Positions 25,192-36,069 of a stretch of DNA of 64,000 nt are shown here, in pieces. The DNA is from Saccharothrix violaceirubra (GTDB lineage Bacteria; Actinomycetota; Actinomycetes; Mycobacteriales; Pseudonocardiaceae), in assembly GCF_014203755.1 (NCBI RefSeq), contig NZ_JACHJS010000001.1, forward strand, positions 3,162,001 to 3,226,000, in the 5' to 3' direction. The position numbers were made by a program, and so were the translations under genes. The notes under the pieces were generated by a model, which did not search any database, had not been told where the DNA came from, and worked only from the letters and a program-made list of their open reading frames with translations. Numbering within the stretch: position 1 is the stretch's first letter; every line of letters starts with the position of its first letter.

Positions 25192-26115
25192 GTGACCCTG
25201 GACCCCGCCGTCGCCGCCATGCTCGCGGCGACCCCCGCGCCGCCCGCCGACGCACCGCCGATGACGCCCGCGCAGTTGCGCGCCGCGTTCGCGTCGATGC
25301 TCACCGTGCCCGCCGACCTGCCCGAGATCGGCCCGGTCACCGACCTGTCGGTGCCCGGCCCGGCCGGCGACCTGCGCGTGCGGCTGTACCTGCCGAAGTC
25401 CGACGAGCCCGCGCCGCTGTTCCTGTGGATGCACGGCGGTGGCTGGACGATCGGCAGCATCGAGGAGAACGAACTCGCCAGTCGGCGGGTCGCCGAAGCG
25501 GGCATCGCGGTCGCGTCGGTCGAGTACCGGCTCGCCCCCGAGCACCCTTTCCCCGCCGCGCCGGAGGACTGCTACGCGGTCCTGGCGTGGTTCGCGCGCA
25601 ACGGCGCCGAGCACGGCGTCGACGGCTCGCGCATCGCGACCGGCGGCGAGAGCGCCGGCGGCAACCTGGCCACCGTGCTCGCCCTGCTCAGCCGGGAACG
25701 CGGCGGCCCGCGCATCGCCGGTCAGGTGCTGGTCGTGCCGGTCACCGCGCACCCGTCCGACGAGGGGCTCACGTCCTACGTCGACTGCGCCGAGGGCTAC
25801 GGCATGACCGCCGACTCGATGCGGTTCTTCTTCGAGCAGTACGTGTCCGACCCGAAGGACCTCGACGACCCGTACCTGCTGCCGTCCCGGGCCGACGTGT
25901 CCGGCCTGCCGCCGGCGCTGGTCATGGTCGCGGAGTACGACGTGCTGCGCACCGAGGGTGAGCAGTACGCGGAGAAGCTCGCGGCGGCCGGCGTCGAGAC
26001 GACGGTCAAGTGCTACGACGGGCAGATCCACGGCTTCTACGGTCTGTACACGGACCTGCCGATCTCGCCGGTCTCGCATGCCGACGTGATCGCGTTCCTG
26101 AAGTCGGTGTTCTGA
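25192..26115 (+). CDS. Alpha/beta hydrolase, hormone-sensitive-lipase family
   Basis: 307 residues. Oxyanion-hole motif HGGGW (FLWMHGGGWTIGS), nucleophile elbow GGESAGGNLA, the acid in VMVAEYDVLRTEG and the His in GQIHGFYG make a complete triad of HSL-type esterases. It has 60 variable residues at the N-terminus before the core. Probably an intracellular carboxylesterase acting with the aldo/keto reductase 13 bp upstream. GTG start at 25192. Confidence 0.92.
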   Translation: MTLDPAVAAMLAATPAPPADAPPMTPAQLRAAFASMLTVPADLPEIGPVTDLSVPGPAGDLRVRLYLPKSDEPAPLFLWMHGGGWTIGSIEENELASRRVAEAGIAVASVEYRLAPEHPFPAAPEDCYAVLAWFARNGAEHGVDGSRIATGGESAGGNLATVLALLSRERGGPRIAGQVLVVPVTAHPSDEGLTSYVDCAEGYGMTADSMRFFFEQYVSDPKDLDDPYLLPSRADVSGLPPALVMVAEYDVLRTEGEQYAEKLAAAGVETTVKCYDGQIHGFYGLYTDLPISPVSHADVIAFLKSVF

Positions 26116-26154
26116 CGCCCGGACCGGGCCGCCTCCGCCTCGCGGCGGTGGCGG

Positions 26155-26748
26155 CTACGGTCTGGCCAGCCGGTCGAAGAACGAGTCCAGGTGGCGGCGC
26201 TGGAGCTTCTTCGTGGAGAAGCGCGGACCGACCAGGCTCATGATGTTCGCGCCCGCGTTGATCAGCACGATCTCGTCGACGAGCTGGTCGTCGGGGATCG
26301 CGGTGTGGATCTCGCCCTGCTCGCGGCCCGCGCGGATGTGCTCGTGCAGGTACGACCGCCAGGTCTTGAGGTGCTCCAGGTAGCGGTCGTGCAGCCGCTT
26401 GTTGGACAACGACATCTCCCAGAACGCCATCAGCACGCGGCCCGCCGTGACGCGCTTGGTGTCCATGGGCATGGAGCCGTAGCAGATGGCGCGCAGCGCG
26501 GCGAGCCCCGAGTGCGAGTTGGTGGTGGCCGCTATGTGCCGCTGCATCATGGACAGGGCGCGGTCGAAGGTGGCCTCGACGAGCGCGTCCTTGCTGGGGA
26601 AGTAGCGCTTCAACGCGCCGTTGGCGAACCCGGCCGCGGCGGCGATCTCGCGCATCGTCGCGGCTTCGAGACCGCCCCGGACGATGAGGTCCCAGGTCAC
26701 GTCGACGATGTGCTCCCGACGTTCGTCGTGGTCGATGACCTTGGGCAT
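26155..26748 (-). CDS. TetR family regulator, likely repressor of the neighbouring set
   Basis: 197 residues. The N-terminal HTH reads DERREHIVDVTWDLIVRGGL, EAATMREIAAAAGFANGALK and RYFPSKDALVEATF. The ligand domain is helical. It is convergent with the esterase gene. A copy of the TTT(A/C)GTCTA dyad 19 bp before its start, together with the perfect dyad at 24158, suggests that it represses its own gene and the divergent amidohydrolase and reductase-esterase units. The ligand is unknown and is possibly an ester or aromatic amide handled by these enzymes. Confidence 0.9.
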   Translation of the reverse strand: MPKVIDHDERREHIVDVTWDLIVRGGLEAATMREIAAAAGFANGALKRYFPSKDALVEATFDRALSMMQRHIAATTNSHSGLAALRAICYGSMPMDTKRVTAGRVLMAFWEMSLSNKRLHDRYLEHLKTWRSYLHEHIRAGREQGEIHTAIPDDQLVDEIVLINAGANIMSLVGPRFSTKKLQRRHLDSFFDRLARP

Positions 26749-26766
26749 TCCGCTCCTTCTGCGTCG

Positions 26767-26790
26767 TTTCGTCTACACCCGTAGTGTATC
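26767..26790. promoter_or_regulatory. TetR autoregulatory operator candidate
   Basis: Left arm TTTCGTCTA and right part GTAGTGTAT are a degenerate copy of the palindrome at 24158-24181, with 15 of 24 positions identical. It lies 19 bp upstream of the TetR start, overlapping the expected promoter. Confidence 0.55.
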
Positions 26791-27078
26791 CGGCCGCGGA
26801 AGCGGTGCGTCCGAACGAGGGGCGCCCAGTCTACCGGTCGGACGCCCGGTGTCGAAGCCCCGGTTTCCGTTGTGGACCAACGGATGTGCGGGCGCCGCCG
26901 GCGGACCGGTCCGGCGCCGGGCGTCCGGTGGCGTGGCGGGGCTCACCCGGACGCACCAGGCGGCCCTCCCACTCGTCGGGACGACCGGTCGCAGGCTACC
27001 CGGACGGCGGTGCGCGCGGGGGCGGATCGCGCGATCGCCGCCGGTCGTGGTCACATTCCGTGGTCGTGGACCGCCCCT

Positions 27079-27100
27079 GACTGTCCACAGTGGATTGTCG
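27079..27100 (+). promoter_or_regulatory. GACTGTCCACAG repeat motif upstream of the MOSC gene
   Basis: The motif GACTGTCCACAGTGGATT lies 24-45 bp before the MOSC start. Close versions occur at 28885-28910, 43165-43186 and (inside a coding region) 38418-38432. It could be a shared promoter element; the binder is unknown. Confidence 0.4.
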
Positions 27101-27123
27101 GTCGGTGCGGATGGATTGTGTCC

Positions 27124-27766
27124 ATGGGTGATGGAAAGATTCTCTCCGTCAACGTGGGGCAGCGACGCCGGGTCGGGTTCGGGACCTCCGGGATCGCGAA
27201 ACGGCCGGTCGCCGGATCCGTCGCGGTCGCCGTGCCCGGTGCCGGCCGGTCGGGCCTGGCGGGCGATTTCATCGGGGACGCGCGCGACCACGGCGGCGCC
27301 GACCGTGCCGTGTACGCGCACGCCCGGGAGGACCTGGACCGGTGGGAGTCGACCTCGGGCAGGCGTTCGCCGACGGGGGGTTCGGCGAGAACCTGACCAC
27401 CCTGGCCGTCGACGTGAACGGCGCGGAGATCGGAGAGCGGTGGCGGGTCGGCGCGGACCTGGTGCTGGAGGTCAGCGCGCCGCGCATCCCGTGCCGCACG
27501 TTCGCGACGTGGCTGGGAGAGCGGGGGTGGGTGCGCACGTTCACCGCGCCGGGGTGCCCGGCGCGTACCTGCGGGTCCTCGAACCGGGGGAGGTGTGCGC
27601 GGGCGACGTCGTCGAGTCCCTGCACCGGCCGGGGCACGGCGTCACGGTGGCGCTCGCGTTCCGCGCGTTCACGACCGAACCTGACCTGCTCGCCGAGCTG
27701 CCGGTGCCCGACGCCCTGGCCGCCGACCTGGCCGCGAAGGCGCATCGGCTCCGATCACTGCGATGA
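27124..27766 (+). pseudogene. MOSC domain protein gene with two frameshifts
   Basis: Three frames together encode one MOSC protein. Frame 1 reads MGDGKILSVNVGQRRRVGFG to GADRAVYAHAREDLDRWE (about 27124-27345). Frame 2 reads LGQAFADGGFGENLTTLAVD to EVSAPRIPCRTFATWLGERG (about 27350-27545). Frame 3 reads VPGAYLRVLEPGEVCAGDVV to the end. Each switch is explained by one missing G, near 27346 and 27553, the latter in a G-run. MOSC proteins handle sulfur carried by molybdenum cofactor-type systems; the conserved Cys (RIPCR) is present. It is either recently inactivated or contains two sequence errors. Confidence 0.75.
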
Positions 27767-27832
27767 CTTCAGTGTCGACCAAATCAAAACGTGGAATCGC
27801 GACCGTGCGAGTTCACGCTCGGTGACGACGGC

Positions 27833-28792
27833 TCAGGTCGGGTCGGTCGAGAACCGGGCTTCGAGGGGGTCCAGCTCGCGGCCGGTCGGTTCGGCCAGCG
27901 GCCCGTACAGCTCGGGGCGGCGTCCGCGCAGCCACCGGCGGCCGGTACTGCGGGCCAGCAGTGACAGGTCCAGTTCGGCGCACACCATCTCGTCGCGGGC
28001 CCGCCAGGTCTCGGCGACGATCCGGCCGTAGCAGTCGATGATCATCGCGTTGCCGGTGCGCACCTCGCCGTGGTCGAGCCCGACCCCGTTCGCGAAAACC
28101 AGGAACATGCCGTTGTCGTGCGCCCGCGACGGCAGCCACCGCAGGAGCCAGCCGCGACCCTTGTCGCCGCGGAACTCGGCCTCGATCGCCTCGGGATCGG
28201 TGTCCCGCGCCGCCCACAGGGCGGGGTCGATCGTGCCCATGGCGTGCGGGCTGCGCGACGCCACGCCGCCGGTCTGGTGCGGCGCGAGGAGGATGTCGGC
28301 GCCGAGCAGGGCCGTCATCCGGGCGTTCTCGACGATGTTGTTGTCGTAGCAGATCAGCACGCCCAGGGTGCAGCCCAGCGTGGAGGAGAAGACGGTGTAG
28401 TCCCGGCCCGGGGTGATGTGTTCGCTCTCGAACGCGTGGATCTTCCGGTGGGCGTGCACGCTCCCGTCCGGCTCGACCACGACGTAGGTGTTGTGGAGAG
28501 CGCCGTCGGCGGACTCGATCAGACCGGCGCCCAGCACCATGTCGTACTCGCGGGCGAGGGCGAGCAACGCCGTGACGCTCGGTCCGCCCGGCACCGGCTC
28601 GGCCAGGGCCTCGATACCGGCCCGGTCCATGCCCACGACGTGCCAGTAGCCCGTTATGCACATCTCCGGGAAGACGATCAGTCGCACGCCCCGGTCCGCC
28701 GCCTCCCGCACGAAACGGGTGATCGTGGCGAGGTTGTACGCCTTGTCCCCGGCCCGGTGGCAGAACTGCACGCTCGCCGTCTGGATGCGCAT
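27833..28792 (-). CDS. Nitrilase/carbon-nitrogen hydrolase family protein
   Basis: 319 residues with the full catalytic set: Glu in IVFPEMCITGYW, Lys in SVHAHRKIHAFE and Cys in GVLICYDNNIVENAR. Cytosolic amidase-type enzymes of this family hydrolyse C-N bonds; the substrate cannot be set. ATG at 28792 has GGGAAAGGG 6 nt upstream and starts MRIQTASVQF, the canonical beginning. The C-terminus has a family-atypical extension (TGRRWLRGRRPELYGPLAEP). A copy of the TGTCCACA motif lies about 93 bp upstream. Confidence 0.92.
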   Translation of the reverse strand: MRIQTASVQFCHRAGDKAYNLATITRFVREAADRGVRLIVFPEMCITGYWHVVGMDRAGIEALAEPVPGGPSVTALLALAREYDMVLGAGLIESADGALHNTYVVVEPDGSVHAHRKIHAFESEHITPGRDYTVFSSTLGCTLGVLICYDNNIVENARMTALLGADILLAPHQTGGVASRSPHAMGTIDPALWAARDTDPEAIEAEFRGDKGRGWLLRWLPSRAHDNGMFLVFANGVGLDHGEVRTGNAMIIDCYGRIVAETWRARDEMVCAELDLSLLARSTGRRWLRGRRPELYGPLAEPTGRELDPLEARFSTDPT

Positions 28793-28938
28793 CGTCGACC
28801 CTTTCCCCGGTTGCCCCGGGGAATCACGGTACCGACGGCCGCCGCGCGCGGTGCGCCTCCCCTCGGATGTCCGAAGCGGTCGCCGACATGTCCACAATGG
28901 ATTTTCGGGTCCGTCGCGTTCGGAGGGTCGGCGTGCGG

Positions 28939-31734
<2,796 letters not shown>

Positions 31735-31786
31735 GATCCACGTGAACGGACCCGGTTCCGTCCACGTGGACCGTCGGTCCGGCTAG

Positions 31787-32893
31787 GAGCTGTTTGAAGT
31801 TCGGATCTAGGTGGGCCCGGTGGTGTGCTGGTTGGGCTGGTAGAACACGGATGTGGCGCGTTTTGATCTGACCGATGCCGAGTGGGCGTTGATCGAGCCG
31901 CATATGCCGGTGGCGGCCACCGGGCCGTTGCCACGTCGGGTGCGGGAGCAGTTCAACGGGATCCTGTGGCGGTTCCGCACCGGGTCAGGCTGGCGTGACG
32001 TGCCCGAACGGTACGGTCCCTGGTCCACCGTCTACTCCCGGTTCAACACCTGGGCGAAGACCGGAGTGTTCCAGACGCTGATGGAGGCGCTGATCGCCGA
32101 GGCCGCCTCCCGCGGACAGGTCGACCTGGAACTGGTGAGCGTGGACTCCACGATCGTGCGGGCACACCACGAATCGGCCGGACTCGCGGTGACCGGGGAG
32201 ACCCTTGACGCGCTGGAACAGGCGTTGACCGAGGAAAAAGGGGCTCCGTTGCCCGTCCAGCGGAGCGTGCTGCGGGTGGTGCGTCGCGGTCCGCGCCGGA
32301 CACGACCGACGCGGGCACATCTGCCGGTCGGGACCGTGCCGCCCGTAGGCGCCGTCGGAAGGCGCGGGCTGCGGCGGCCGGGCTCGGCCGGTCCCGGGGC
32401 GGGCTGAGCAGCAAGGTCCACACCGCGGTCGACGCCGCCGGGCTGCCGTTGGCGTTCGTGCTCACCCCTGGCCAGGCCGGGGACAGCCCGCAATTCCGGA
32501 CGGTGCTGGACCGGATCCGGGTTCCCGGCCCGGTCGGAAGGCCGCGCACCCGTCCGGACGCGGTGGCCGCGGACAAGGCGTACTCCTCCAAAGCCAACCG
32601 GGCCTACCTACGCCGCCGCCGGATCACGGCTGTGATCCCGGAGAAGACCGACCAGCGGGCCAACCGCAGGAACAAGGGCTCCGCCGGCGGGCGGCCTGTG
32701 TCCTTCGATCCCGTGCGCTACCGGCGGCGCAACACCGTCGAACGCCTCTTCCAGAAGATCAAGACATGGCGCGGACTGGCCACCCGCTACGACAAGACAC
32801 CACAAAGCTACGAGGCCGGACTGCATCTACGAGGAGCCATCATGTGGTTGAAGACCCTTACCCCAACCACATGATCCCAACCCCAAACAGCTC
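31787..32893 (+). mobile_element. IS5-family insertion sequence, apparently intact
   Basis: An element of 1107 bp. Ends are imperfect inverted repeats: left GAGCTGTTTGAAGTTCGGATC, right (reverse complement) GAGCTGTTTGGGGTTGGGATC when the two differing pairs are included. It is flanked by CTAG on both sides (31783-31786 and 32894-32897), the YTAR-type target duplication of this family. It encodes a two-frame transposase with a slippery site. The right CTAG supplies the stop codon of the next gene on the - strand. Confidence 0.93.
31853..32874 (+). CDS. IS5-family transposase, two frames joined by -1 frameshift
   Basis: ORF A starts with the GTG at 31853 (MARFDLTDAEWALIEPHMPV) and carries the first catalytic Asp (SVDSTIVRAHH). 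ORF B is in the -1 frame and carries the second Asp (VAADKAYSSKANRAYLRRRR) and the Glu (RNTVERLFQKIKTWRG). At 32235-32243 the sequence AAAAAGGGG is a classical slippery run; after a -1 shift there, frame B is open without interruption to 32874 (through RSRGGLSSKVHTAVDAAGLP). ORF A alone ends at 32407. All three DDE residues are present, so the enzyme could be active. Confidence 0.9.
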
Positions 32894-33097
32894 CTAGTTC
32901 TCGTCGGACCCGCCGTCGCGGACGAGGTAGTCGGCGAGCGCGCCGTGCAGCCGTTCGGCGGCGCCGCGCGTGAACACGAGGTCGAGTTCGCCGTTGTAGC
33001 CGAGTTCGACCTCGTCGCCGCTCGGCTTCACGACGACGGACGCGTCGGCGAAGATCTTGATGTACGAGGACATCCGGACGCCGTCCTGGACGTACAT
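32894..33097 (-). CDS. Small hypothetical protein linked to an XRE-type locus
   Basis: 67 residues beginning MYVQDGVRMSSYIKIFADAS, ending ALADYLVRDGGSDEN. The region PSGDEVELGYNGELDLVFTR suggests a small mixed alpha/beta fold. The start has AAGGAG 7 nt upstream. The last codon and stop overlap the right CTAG flank of the insertion sequence, so the insertion happened exactly at its stop codon and the product length is preserved. It follows a small HTH gene by 16 bp and probably shares its transcript. Confidence 0.65.
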   Translation of the reverse strand: MYVQDGVRMSSYIKIFADASVVVKPSGDEVELGYNGELDLVFTRGAAERLHGALADYLVRDGGSDEN

Positions 33098-33113
33098 GGG
33101 GATTCTCCTTCTC

Positions 33114-33338
33114 TCACACGATCTCGAACAGGTCTTCGAACTTCAGGGGTGCCAACCCGCTCAGGGCACCCACGACGAACCCGATGCCGGGCTGTGATTC
33201 CCCGCGACACACCCGCGTCACCGTCGAACGGTTGAGCCCCGCGGCGGCGGCGATCTTGTAGTCCGACCGGTACCCGGCCGCGGCGGCGACCCGTCGGAAG
33301 TACCCGGGTCCGCCTTTCAGCCGAACGTGCCTGGCGAT
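33114..33338 (-). CDS. Short HTH protein without a canonical start codon
   Basis: On the - strand a frame encodes RHVRLKGGPGYFRRVAAAAG, YRSDYKIAAAAGLNRSTVTR and VCRGESQPGIGFVVGALSGL, ending LKFEDLFEIV. This is a XRE-like helix-turn-helix peptide of a type seen beside DUF5753 genes. The in-frame upstream stop lies only about ten codons before the homology begins, and no ATG, GTG or TTG is present there. A GGGGGGTGAT SD stands 6 nt before an ATC at 33338, which I use as the nominal start. Either a rare start codon is used or a start codon was lost by mutation. Confidence 0.5.
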   Translation of the reverse strand: MARHVRLKGGPGYFRRVAAAAGYRSDYKIAAAAGLNRSTVTRVCRGESQPGIGFVVGALSGLAPLKFEDLFEIV

Positions 33339-33479
33339 GACATCACCCCCCGTGACGAACGGCGATCATCCGACGCCGTACAGTGAGATCCTGGCTGACA
33401 AGTCCGGTCGGTACAAGTTCTGAAGTAGCAAGTTGCTAACTTTCACCCACAAGGGTCAACGCGAGGTGACGATCAAGCC

Positions 33480-34355
33480 ATGACGCAGGCCAACATCCCA
33501 CCGGCCGTCTACAAGCAGTTGGCGGCGGAACTCAAAGCCCTGCGCGGAAAACGTCGACAAGACGACGTGATCGCCACCCTGCTGGCCATGCCCGATCCGG
33601 GGGCCTGGTCGGTCTCGAAGCTGAGCCGCGCCGAGAACGCCCTGATCCGCCTCCAGCCCGACGAGGTGGAAGATCTGTGCGCGGTCTACGAGGTGTCGGC
33701 GGAGGACGTCGCCCGGCTCAAGCGCTGGGCACGGGCATCGCGCAGCAAGAACCACTGGCAGCGCAGGATGCCCGGCCTCATCGAGGATCTCACCGAGTTG
33801 CTCGAGTACGAGTCTTCCGCTGCCGTCCAACGAATCTGGGATCCGACGCTGGTCCCGGCGATCTGCCAAACACCCGGGTACGCCGCCGCAGTGATTTCGG
33901 GGATCAAACGCGATATCGACAGCGCGGATCTGGAACGACGGGTCGATGCGAGGTTGAAGAGGGCGGAAATCCTGCCCGAATCACAGGAACTCCACTTGCT
34001 CTTGGATGAACGGGTGATTCGGGGCCGGATCGGCACCATCCCGGTACAGATCGAACAGCTCCGTCACTTGGCGGTCATCGCCCAACACCCGAAAACAACC
34101 CTTCAGGTCGTCCCCGAGTACGCCGGCGCCCACCCAGGCCTGATCGGCTGGTTCATGCTCTTCGAGTTCTCGGACGCCACGCCAGACATCGGCTACACAG
34201 ACGGGCCCGGAGGGTGCGTCTATCTTCGGGACGCTGAGGACATCCGAGCGTGTACCCTCAGGTTCGGGCAGCTCAGCGGGCTTGCCTTGACGTCCGGGGA
34301 GTCGATCGCGTTGATCAACCGGGTGATCGAAGAGATCTCCTCGGAGTCGCAGTGA
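33480..34355 (+). CDS. XRE-family regulator with DUF5753
   Basis: 291 residues. An N-terminal HTH (VYKQLAAELKALRGKRRQDD, WSVSKLSRAENALIRLQPDE) is followed by the DUF5753 domain (YESSAAVQRIWDPTLVPAIC, TPGYAAAVISG, VPEYAGAHPGLIGWFMLFEF). Such proteins pair with small DUF397 proteins in actinobacteria and influence development or antibiotic output (BldB/WhiJ-like systems). The DUF397 gene follows 22 bp later. It is divergent from the small HTH gene. Confidence 0.92.
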   Translation: MTQANIPPAVYKQLAAELKALRGKRRQDDVIATLLAMPDPGAWSVSKLSRAENALIRLQPDEVEDLCAVYEVSAEDVARLKRWARASRSKNHWQRRMPGLIEDLTELLEYESSAAVQRIWDPTLVPAICQTPGYAAAVISGIKRDIDSADLERRVDARLKRAEILPESQELHLLLDERVIRGRIGTIPVQIEQLRHLAVIAQHPKTTLQVVPEYAGAHPGLIGWFMLFEFSDATPDIGYTDGPGGCVYLRDAEDIRACTLRFGQLSGLALTSGESIALINRVIEEISSESQ

Positions 34356-34377
34356 CCGTGGACGAGAGGGGCACGAT

Positions 34378-34569
34378 GTGACTGGTCACGACAGCCGGTC
34401 GGTGTGGCGCAAGAGCAGTCGTTCCGGCGCGAGCAACGGCGGCGGCGACGCCAACTGCGTCGAGGTCCATGCGAACCTCGACGCGATTCGTGACTCGAAG
34501 AACCCGACGGCCGCGTTGAGGTTTCCCGTAGTGGCGGTGCGCAACTTCGTTGCCGCCATCAAGCGCTGA
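34378..34569 (+). CDS. DUF397 protein
   Basis: 63 residues with the DUF397 hallmarks: WRKSSRSGASNGGGDANCVEVH, then IRDSKNPTAALRFPVVAVRNFV. It starts with a GTG, 22 bp after the XRE/DUF5753 gene, and forms the usual pair with it. The pair is thought to act like a regulator and modulator couple; the biochemical role is open. Confidence 0.92.
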   Translation: MTGHDSRSVWRKSSRSGASNGGGDANCVEVHANLDAIRDSKNPTAALRFPVVAVRNFVAAIKR

Positions 34570-34607
34570 TCTGTCGGGGGCACCCTACGTCGGGTGCCCC
34601 CGGCCGT

Positions 34608-35012
34608 TCAGGGAATGCGCTTTTGCCACTCGACCCCGGTGGGTCGTTCACCCCTGGTGGTCATGAACTCGTGTGCGGCCTGCCGTGCGACGTCGATCGG
34701 AACCTCGCTGTGCGGCGGGTATTCGTGGTCGTTGTCCATGTAGTAGTAGAGGATCGTCTCGGCGTTCGACGGCTGCGACGACCTGCTGAACCACCCGGTC
34801 TCGTCGCCGGAGTAGTAGACGACCCCGACTCCCTTCCCGCCGTTCAATCCGACCTCGAACACCGCGCGCAGGATGTCGTCCTGGACGTAGAGGGCCACGA
34901 GGATCGGGTCTTCCCACCCCACGACGATGTCCAGCACCGCGTCGAGTTCGGCGGCAGTGGTCACGATCGTGGGATCGTCGCTGTCCCCGTCGAACCAGGC
35001 CCTCAGTGTCAC
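34608..35012 (-). CDS. Imm1-family immunity protein
   Basis: About 134 residues: starts VTLRAWFDGDSDDPTIVTTA and continues LDIVVGWEDPILVALYVQDD, GLNGGKGVGVVYYSGDETGW and PPHSEVPIDVARQAAHEFMT, typical of Imm1. The GTG at 35012 overlaps the toxin stop as GTGA (a GTG at 35015 is the alternative; AGGAGG lies 9-12 nt upstream). Imm1 proteins are known partners of SCP1.201/DddA-like deaminase toxins, and here the pair is translationally coupled. Confidence 0.88.
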   Translation of the reverse strand: MTLRAWFDGDSDDPTIVTTAAELDAVLDIVVGWEDPILVALYVQDDILRAVFEVGLNGGKGVGVVYYSGDETGWFSRSSQPSNAETILYYYMDNDHEYPPHSEVPIDVARQAAHEFMTTRGERPTGVEWQKRIP

Positions 35013-35734
35013 CACGTCGTCGATCCTCCTGTGTAACGGGTCTTGGTGCGGTTGCCGCGCCGGTCGATGCCGTGAACGGTGAGTGTGTACCCCTCGGGCA
35101 GCAGTACTGGCAGGAGCGTGTCGCAACTCAGGTCTCCCCGGCAAACCCGGTGGTTGATCACCAGGGTGGCGTGCCGAATGCCGGTCGCCGCCATTTCCGC
35201 CGCGATCTTCATCTCGACATCGCTCAGGACCGCCACTGTTCTGCGCACGCCGGCGTCGTACAGCCGCTGCCTGGCGAGTTCGGACCGATGGTCTTTTCCG
35301 CTGACCACGTTGCGTACTTGGCCGTCCGGACCCAGCCACCGTCCGTGCGTCTTCTGTCCGCTTCTCGGCGTCACACGCGGAGGCAGGCTGTTCCGCATCG
35401 ATTCGACAAGGTGGTCGGGCGTCGTCGTGCGTTCGTCGACTGCCGCTGAACTTGGCCCGGTCGCGTCGAGTCGCCCGGTCAAGCGGGCGCGGATTCGTAT
35501 CATCGCGTCCGACAGTCGGTCGACATCGGCGAGCAGAACCGCGACACGGTCGAGGACCGCGCCGAAAGCGTTCGCCGCAGGCCCGATGTCGACAGAACCG
35601 TCCAACACGCCGACGAGGTCCGTCCGTGCCGCCTCGGCCAGGTCTCGTGCGGCCACCAGTTCGCGGCGACAGCGCGACAGGAGCCACCACGCCCGCCCGA
35701 TCTGTTCCGCTACGTCGCCGACCGAAGTCACCAC
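35009..35734 (-). CDS. DddA-like (SCP1.201) deaminase toxin
   Basis: 241 residues. The N-terminal half is a helical, WXG-like trafficking region (VGDVAEQIGRAWWLLSRCRR). The C-terminal half is a deaminase: THGRWLGPDGQVRNVVSGKD, LSDVEMKIAAEMAATGIRHA, TLVINHRVCRGDLSCDTLLP and VLLPEGYTLTVHG. The Glu of the HxE/VE motif and both Cys of the CxxxxC zinc site are visible. The His of HVE is Asp (SDVEMK), and Val replaces the usual Pro of PC. DddA-type enzymes deaminate cytidine in DNA; whether this variant is active is uncertain. The immunity gene overlaps its stop. Confidence 0.8.
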   Translation of the reverse strand: MVTSVGDVAEQIGRAWWLLSRCRRELVAARDLAEAARTDLVGVLDGSVDIGPAANAFGAVLDRVAVLLADVDRLSDAMIRIRARLTGRLDATGPSSAAVDERTTTPDHLVESMRNSLPPRVTPRSGQKTHGRWLGPDGQVRNVVSGKDHRSELARQRLYDAGVRRTVAVLSDVEMKIAAEMAATGIRHATLVINHRVCRGDLSCDTLLPVLLPEGYTLTVHGIDRRGNRTKTRYTGGSTTW

Positions 35735-36069
35735 GGCACCGACGCTGCCGGCCGGTGCATCATCGGCGGGCGGGAATGGGGTGCGGTAGTGGGGAATTCA
35801 CGCGATCGAGTGGCAGGACGCGCACCCGGCCCGCCACGGCCGGGTGTCGCGTCCTGGCGGCCGACCGCCGGGGGTCGTGGGTCGGCCGCCATGGGGAGCG
35901 GTGTTCTGGGGGTGTGTGCACCGCTCGTGGCCTCGTGGTTTCACGATGGCACGGGCTATCGGGTCCGCGCAGGGTCGTAAGTCCCGTCCGTTCGGGACGT
36001 CGGGCGGCGTTCGTCACCCGACCTCGAATTTTTGACCCATTGGTACACAAGGGGCTACGCTCCGGAGTC
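35735..36069. promoter_or_regulatory. Intergenic region with three adjacent strong hairpins
   Basis: No gene is seen in this 335-bp gap. Three consecutive GC-rich stem-loops fill 35814-35926: CAGGACGCG/CGCGTCCTG with an inner ACCCGGCC/GGCCGGGT (35814-35856), GGCGGCCGACC/GGTCGGCCGCC (35856-35890) and GAGCGGTG/CACCGCTC (35896-35926). No T-run follows. They may be a structured RNA, a two-sided transcription barrier, or a palindromic repeat family. Confidence 0.5.
36032..36050. promoter_or_regulatory. TetR operator candidate upstream of the TetR/MFS pair
   Basis: TTGACCCATTGGTACACAA lies 20 bp before the TetR start. Its right half (GGTACACAA) resembles the dyad TTTGT...ACAAA in front of the MFS gene at 36684-36705, so one regulator may bind both. 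Confidence 0.45.
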
